A stretch of 52,160 nucleotides of DNA from Streptomyces rubellomurinus (lineage in GTDB: Bacteria > Actinomycetota > Actinomycetes > Streptomycetales > Streptomycetaceae), in contig NZ_JZKH01000055.1 in NCBI RefSeq assembly GCF_000961885.1, positions 1 to 52,160 on the forward strand, read 5' to 3'. Positions 48,246-52,160 of this stretch are shown here, one piece after another. Position 1 is the stretch's first letter, and each line of letters starts with the position of its first letter. The position numbers and the translations under genes were made by a program. The notes beneath the pieces are model-generated. The model was not told the DNA's origin, did no database searches, and saw nothing but the letters and a program-made list of their open reading frames with translations.

Positions 48246-50894
48246 TCACGAAGTGACCGAGATGGGCAGGACGTTGCTCGCCCCGTGCCCGCTCACCAGC
48301 AGGACGTTATACGCGCCGGCGCCGGGCAGTGCCGGCATGGTGAAGGTGAGCGAGGCGAACGACTTGGCTGTGATCGTCCCGACGATGTTGGCGAGGGAGC
48401 CGATGTAGACCACGGTCGCCTCGTCGAGGTTCTTTCCCGCGGCCGTGATCGAATCGCCTCCCGCCGCGTGGGCGGTGTCCGGTGTGAGGGAGAACAGGAC
48501 GGGGGCGGAGCTGGTGACGGCGCCCCGCTGGGTCCAGTGCCCGCTCATCGAGTTGGCCAGGGAGTAGTAGAGGGTGAGGATCCGTCCCCGGGGGACGGAG
48601 ACGCTGCCGCCCGGCTCGCAGTCGAGGACGAGGCCGGTCGGCAGGACGGTGCCGTCCGGCCTGGGCCTGCCGTCGTGGAAGGTCAGCGGGTGCTCGCTGA
48701 TGTTGCAGACCGCGATCTCCTGCCCGTCGGCGCCCGCGGAGAAGGTGGGCGTGGCGGTGATGTCCGCCGCCGAGTCGATCGTGCCGCGGTCCGCCAGGAA
48801 GTTGAGGTTTCGTCCTGTCACCTCGACCGTCGTGGTCCAGGGGCTCCGGTCGATGGTCACTGCCGCGCCCCCGCTGGGCATCGTGAGGGTGCCCGTGTTC
48901 GTGAAGTTGCTGCCCCGCACGGCGGCGATGCCGCTCGTGGTCCTCAAGCCGACCGGCTGCAGGCCAATGGCGCCGTCCGAGGGCACGAAGTCGGCCGCCA
49001 TGCCGATGATCCCGTAGTTGCGGTCGGAGACCTCGTTCAGGACGAGACGGAAACCGGGCGGGTGTCCGAGCCACATCGGCTGGTCGATTGTGATGCCCCG
49101 GGCCTCGCCGATGAAGATGCACCCGCCGCGGAAGACGCCTTCGAAGTAGGCGTGCGAGATCGTCGTGTTGAGCCCCAGGCCGTCCGACGGCGACAGCGTG
49201 CCGACCACGATGCCGGCGAAGCCGCACCTGAAGAACTCCTGGTTCTCGAGCAGGGGGCCGTACTTGGCGCGGCTCACGACGCCGCTGCCGGCACACGAGG
49301 TGAAGTGCCCGGTGTCCATGCGCGTGCGGCTGCAGTCCAGTTGGATCGCGAGGTCCGCGCCCGCCCCGTCGAGCGCGTCGCTCCAGCCGTCGCCGACCCC
49401 GATGGCGAACGGCTGTCCCGACAGGTCCCGGGCCGGCGGGTGGAGTCCCTGGACGGTGATCTGGTCCGGACCGTCGATGCCGACGATCTCCAGTCTTTCC
49501 AGTGTGTCGTCGTCGGTGGCGCCGATGACGATGAAGTCCCCGGGCCGGGCCGGGATTTTGGTGAAGTCCGTGCCCGCCCCGAACACCGTCGGCACACCGG
49601 CCCGGCAGGACACCAATCCGTCGACCGGCGTGACGAGCCGCAGGTTGTCGTACCGGAGGGCGAGCGAGGGCGAGCAGTACATCGTCCCGCACTGCAGGGC
49701 CCACACTTCCCGCGCGTACATGTTGTCGTTATTCGCGACCAACTTGTTGTTGTGCGTGACCAGGCCCTCGTCGGTCAGTCCTCCCACCAGCCGGTAGCCG
49801 TCCTTGACCGTCTCGCCGACCCACACGTCGTCGAGGTGCAGCCGGCCCGCCCCGTGGAGGTGGAGTCCGTGGTCGGCGACGCCGCCCCCGTTGAGGCTGA
49901 TGCCGCTCAGCGTGACGTAGCCCGCGGTGATCGACAGGATGGATCGCATGCCGGCCCCGGCCGCCGTGATCTGGCTGCCCCCGCCCGAAGGGCCCGTCGT
50001 TCCCCTGCCCCGGATCGAGAGCCCGGTGTCCGAAGCCTCGGCGAGGTGGGCCTCGACGGCGATCTCGGCGGTCGTCCGGTAGGTCCCGCCGGGGAGGTGG
50101 ACGCTACCGGTGGTCACCCTGGCCGCGCGGATCGTGGCGACCAGCGGTTCAGTGTCGTCGGCGGTGCCGTCACCGGCTGCACCGAACCACTCGGGGTTCA
50201 GCTCCGTGGCGTCACGCCGCCGTATCCAGCGCCCCGACACGTGCGCGGAGCGGGCGCAGGGGAACGACAGGCCGCCGTCGCCCACCGACCCGCTGCTCGT
50301 GTACGAGCCGCTCGGAGCCACGGGAAGGCTGAGGACGTCCGGCGCCGCAACCCCGACGGGCAGGTATCGGCCGTCCAGCGCGAACCCACCTGTCCCGTCC
50401 ACCCCCGCCACCACCGCACGCCCGCCCGGCGCGAGCCCGTGCGGCCCGGACGTGGTCACGGTGACGCTCGACGCCATGCCGCCTCCCGCGTACGCGGCGT
50501 TCCCCCGGGACCCGAGCAGCGCGAAGGACTGCGGATCGTGCGGGTCGACCGCGATCATCCACGGGCCGTTGGCGTTGGTGTTCCCGAGGACATTTTGTAC
50601 GAGAACGACCTGGCCGGTGACGAACTGGTGCCCGGGTGCCGTGACGACGATCGGCCCAGGGGCGGCCGGGTCGAAGCCGGCCCCCGTGATCTCGACCGAG
50701 GCGACCGTGGCCCCCGTGATGTGCGTGGCGTCGAAGAAGAAGGTCCCACCGCCGCCGTCCTGGCCCGAGGTGTAGCCCGCCACTTCAACGGCGTCCCCGG
50801 CCTGCGGCGACCGGATCGCCTGCATGGCAGCAACGGTGGAAGCACTGGAAACAGTCACGACAGACACCACCCGGGTCCGGCGACCGGGCGTCAT
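48246..50894 (-). CDS. Large right-handed beta-helix protein with IPT/TIG domain
   Basis: This is an 882-residue protein. The N-terminal region (1-210) has beta repeats. A pectate-lyase-3/tailspike-type entry follows: NPEWFGAAGDGTADDTEPLV near 222. The parallel beta-helix spans about 220-700 (GLSIRGRGTTG, ILSITAGYVTLSGISLNGGG, and similar short strands). A C-terminal IPT/TIG module is near 800-882 (VLFSLTPDTAHAAGGDSITA, AGKNLDEATVVYIG). Beta-helix proteins of this kind bind or cleave polysaccharides, and the WFGAxGDGxxDDT entry is found in phage tail spikes and pectate-lyase-like enzymes. The start at ATG 50894 has a weak ribosome site and no clear signal peptide, so the true start or export route is uncertain. 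Confidence 0.75.
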   Translation of the reverse strand: MTPGRRTRVVSVVTVSSASTVAAMQAIRSPQAGDAVEVAGYTSGQDGGGGTFFFDATHITGATVASVEITGAGFDPAAPGPIVVTAPGHQFVTGQVVLVQNVLGNTNANGPWMIAVDPHDPQSFALLGSRGNAAYAGGGMASSVTVTTSGPHGLAPGGRAVVAGVDGTGGFALDGRYLPVGVAAPDVLSLPVAPSGSYTSSGSVGDGGLSFPCARSAHVSGRWIRRRDATELNPEWFGAAGDGTADDTEPLVATIRAARVTTGSVHLPGGTYRTTAEIAVEAHLAEASDTGLSIRGRGTTGPSGGGSQITAAGAGMRSILSITAGYVTLSGISLNGGGVADHGLHLHGAGRLHLDDVWVGETVKDGYRLVGGLTDEGLVTHNNKLVANNDNMYAREVWALQCGTMYCSPSLALRYDNLRLVTPVDGLVSCRAGVPTVFGAGTDFTKIPARPGDFIVIGATDDDTLERLEIVGIDGPDQITVQGLHPPARDLSGQPFAIGVGDGWSDALDGAGADLAIQLDCSRTRMDTGHFTSCAGSGVVSRAKYGPLLENQEFFRCGFAGIVVGTLSPSDGLGLNTTISHAYFEGVFRGGCIFIGEARGITIDQPMWLGHPPGFRLVLNEVSDRNYGIIGMAADFVPSDGAIGLQPVGLRTTSGIAAVRGSNFTNTGTLTMPSGGAAVTIDRSPWTTTVEVTGRNLNFLADRGTIDSAADITATPTFSAGADGQEIAVCNISEHPLTFHDGRPRPDGTVLPTGLVLDCEPGGSVSVPRGRILTLYYSLANSMSGHWTQRGAVTSSAPVLFSLTPDTAHAAGGDSITAAGKNLDEATVVYIGSLANIVGTITAKSFASLTFTMPALPGAGAYNVLLVSGHGASNVLPISVTS

Positions 50895-51041
50895 CGGCAG
50901 CGCGGCGCCGCCTGGTTCGGAAGGAAGGCCCCACCCGCTCCTTCGAGCATACGCGGGCACCGCCCCACCACGCGCCCCGGCCCGCCCGACGCCTGCACCT
51001 CGGGCGGGCCAGGGTCCACAGGGTAGACCCCGGAGGTCGGG

Positions 51042-52040
51042 GTGTCGGTGTTGATGGTCGAGGTGGACCGCTCGACCATGGCGCCGGCCGACGTCGCCGC
51101 GAAGTTCACCGCCTACCGCGAGCTGTTCCGCACCAGGGTCCGGGACAACGATCTGGTCCTCGCCGACCGCGGGCCGGCTGACCGCATGGTGCACTGGTGG
51201 CGCCGTACCTGGCCCGGTCACACCCGCGGCGGGTACCCGCCCGTTGCGCTGGTCGTCACCGGCGCCGGACCGGTTGCGCTGGAGGGCCGGCAGCAGGCCG
51301 TCGCGGACCTGTCCGCCGACTGCTGGCGCGGCCGGTGGTGCCGGGAGGTCCGCGACTACAACGGCGACGGGTGGCGTGGGTACGACGACGCCGTACCGGT
51401 CGTCGCGACCACGCTGGAGCTGCTGGCCGAGCACGGGCCGCTCGGGCCGGTGTGGTGGCGCTTCGGCCGCTCGGGCCGGCACTCCCTCACCGAGGCGCTG
51501 GAGAACCCGAACAACCGGGCCGCCTACGACCTGCGCCAGGCCGCCCGCGAGGACGAGCAGCAACGGGTCCACCAGGAGCTGATGGACTCCCTGGTCTGCA
51601 TCGACTGCGGCGACGTTCCCGAGCAGGAGAGCACCTGGGAGTACGGCCCCGGGGGACAGGTCGAGTGGACCCGCCGCCCCGGCGGCCGCTGCCGGCCCTG
51701 CCACCAGGACCGGAAGGAGCGCCTGGAACGGGAGGCCGAAGAACAACTGGAGGCCGCCCGCGCAGCGAACGCCGGGCTGCGCCCGTGCTGGACGTGCCGG
51801 GGCTCGATCGGGGGGAAGGAGGACTCGAAGCTGGAGCTGCGGGAGAAGGCCCGGCCGGACCGGCTGGAGTGCCCCGAGTGCGTACAGGCCCGCGCCGCAA
51901 AGGACTTGGGCCCGCTGATGCTGCCGGTCCCGACCAAGCACGAGCTGGTGGCCGCGCTGGTCTCCACTCCAGACGATCCGTGGTGGGAGGACCGCGTGCT
52001 GCACGCCAGGCTCTACCCGGCGAGGGTCAGTCGGGTGTGA
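51042..52040 (+). pseudogene. Replication-relaxation family protein, 5' truncated
   Basis: The frame begins VSVLMVEVDRSTMAPADVAA, KFTAYRELFRTRVRDN, then GYPPVALVVTGAGPVALEGR, YDDAVPVVATTLELLAEHGP and VWWRFGRSGRHSL. This is the C-terminal part of replication-relaxation proteins of Streptomyces plasmids. Two C-terminal zinc motifs follow (CIDC...CRPC near 187-225 and CWTC...CPEC near 248-282). The N-terminal winged-helix part is missing: a TAG lies six codons before GTG 51042. A GGAGG before the GTG could allow a shortened product. The last residues HARLYPARVSRV and the 3' flank are duplicated at 33541. Confidence 0.75.
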
Positions 52041-52158
52041 CCTGTTGGTGTTGGTGGGCGTGGAATGGCCTCGGGGGGCCGGGTTGTCTGGACCTTTGGT
52101 TGTGCTGTCGGGGGTGGGGGCGGGTGGGTGTTCGGGGCGGGGTTGATGACTGTGTGTG
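51999..52158 (+). repeat. Copy B of the 160-bp replication-relaxation 3' repeat
   Basis: This copy starts in the last 14 codons of the replication-relaxation gene and runs through its non-coding flank to tgatgactgtgtgtg. It matches 33541-33699 in order, spacing and orientation. Confidence 0.75.
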
Positions 52159-52160
52159 AT

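Noticed and set aside
48072..51026. A plus-strand open frame of 984 codons opposite the beta-helix gene.
   Set aside because: It has low-complexity Arg/Gly/Val/Asp composition and no motifs. The opposite strand has coherent beta-helix and IPT sequence.
1..52160. CRISPR arrays, rRNA and tRNA genes, and linear-replicon telomere palindromes.
   Set aside because: No regularly spaced repeats, no cloverleaf or rRNA sequence, and no telomere-like start with serial palindromes were seen at either end.

Overview
The window is very GC-rich DNA with strong third-position G/C bias, GTG starts and AGGAGG-type ribosome sites. Its gene families are typical of Streptomyces or a close relative such as Kitasatospora: a SARP/AfsR regulator, XRE-DUF5753 and DUF6879 genes, SUKH genes, and a plasmid replication-relaxation protein. 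About half of it reads as accessory DNA: truncated genes, frameshifted genes, IS fragments and duplicated remnants. A chromosome arm or a large (possibly linear) plasmid fits best. No telomere, rRNA, tRNA or CRISPR array was seen.

Layout. 1-3.6 kb: a catabolic-looking cluster with the end of an MFS transporter, a metallo-beta-lactamase-fold hydrolase, and an AtzG-like small protein overlapping an amidase. 3.9-6.1 kb: a PAP2 phosphatase/diacylglycerol kinase fusion convergent with a DedA membrane protein. 6.4-11 kb: an amidase relic, a secreted propeller-like protein, a cupin-RidA operon divergent from a MarR regulator across an inverted-repeat operator, and an AraC regulator. 11.1-18.6 kb: a decayed plasmid-like stretch. 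It holds a parB lacking its 5' end with two palindromes inside its coding sequence, a broken VOC gene, unknown genes, a 2'-5' RNA ligase-like gene, and an XRE/DUF6879/ATP-binding cassette with frameshifts. 18.6-23.2 kb: an MFS exporter divergent from a large SARP-NB-ARC-TPR regulator, with a SARP-box-like direct repeat before the exporter. 23.6-28.4 kb: a two-component system downstream of a secreted peptidase-like hydrolase, a VOC protein, and a secreted three-repeat protein.

28.5-33.7 kb: remnants around an ATGA-coupled pair made of an unknown protein and an AbiEii-like nucleotidyltransferase, then a GNAT acetyltransferase and the tail of a replication-relaxation gene. 34.4-36.0 kb: an HTH-like regulator and a frameshifted SUKH gene. 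36.1-41.6 kb: a nested mobile element. A roughly 3.75 kb unit carries a tyrosine recombinase, a small HTH protein, a recombinase-like protein with a zinc-ribbon array, and a passenger gene. It sits inside istB of an IS21-family relic, and the two istB halves join in register on either side. 41.7-47.9 kb: a DUF4265 gene, recombinase, IS5 and Nudix relics, an orphan sugar-binding lipoprotein, a chitosanase tail and a ribbon-helix-helix gene. 48.2-52.2 kb: a large beta-helix/IPT protein and a 5'-truncated replication-relaxation gene. The 3' flank of that gene repeats the sequence at 33.54-33.70 kb.

The most interesting items are the nested recombinase element, the paired palindromes inside parB, the AbiEii-like pair and the SARP-box geometry. 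All family calls come from reading the translations by eye. No database search was run.
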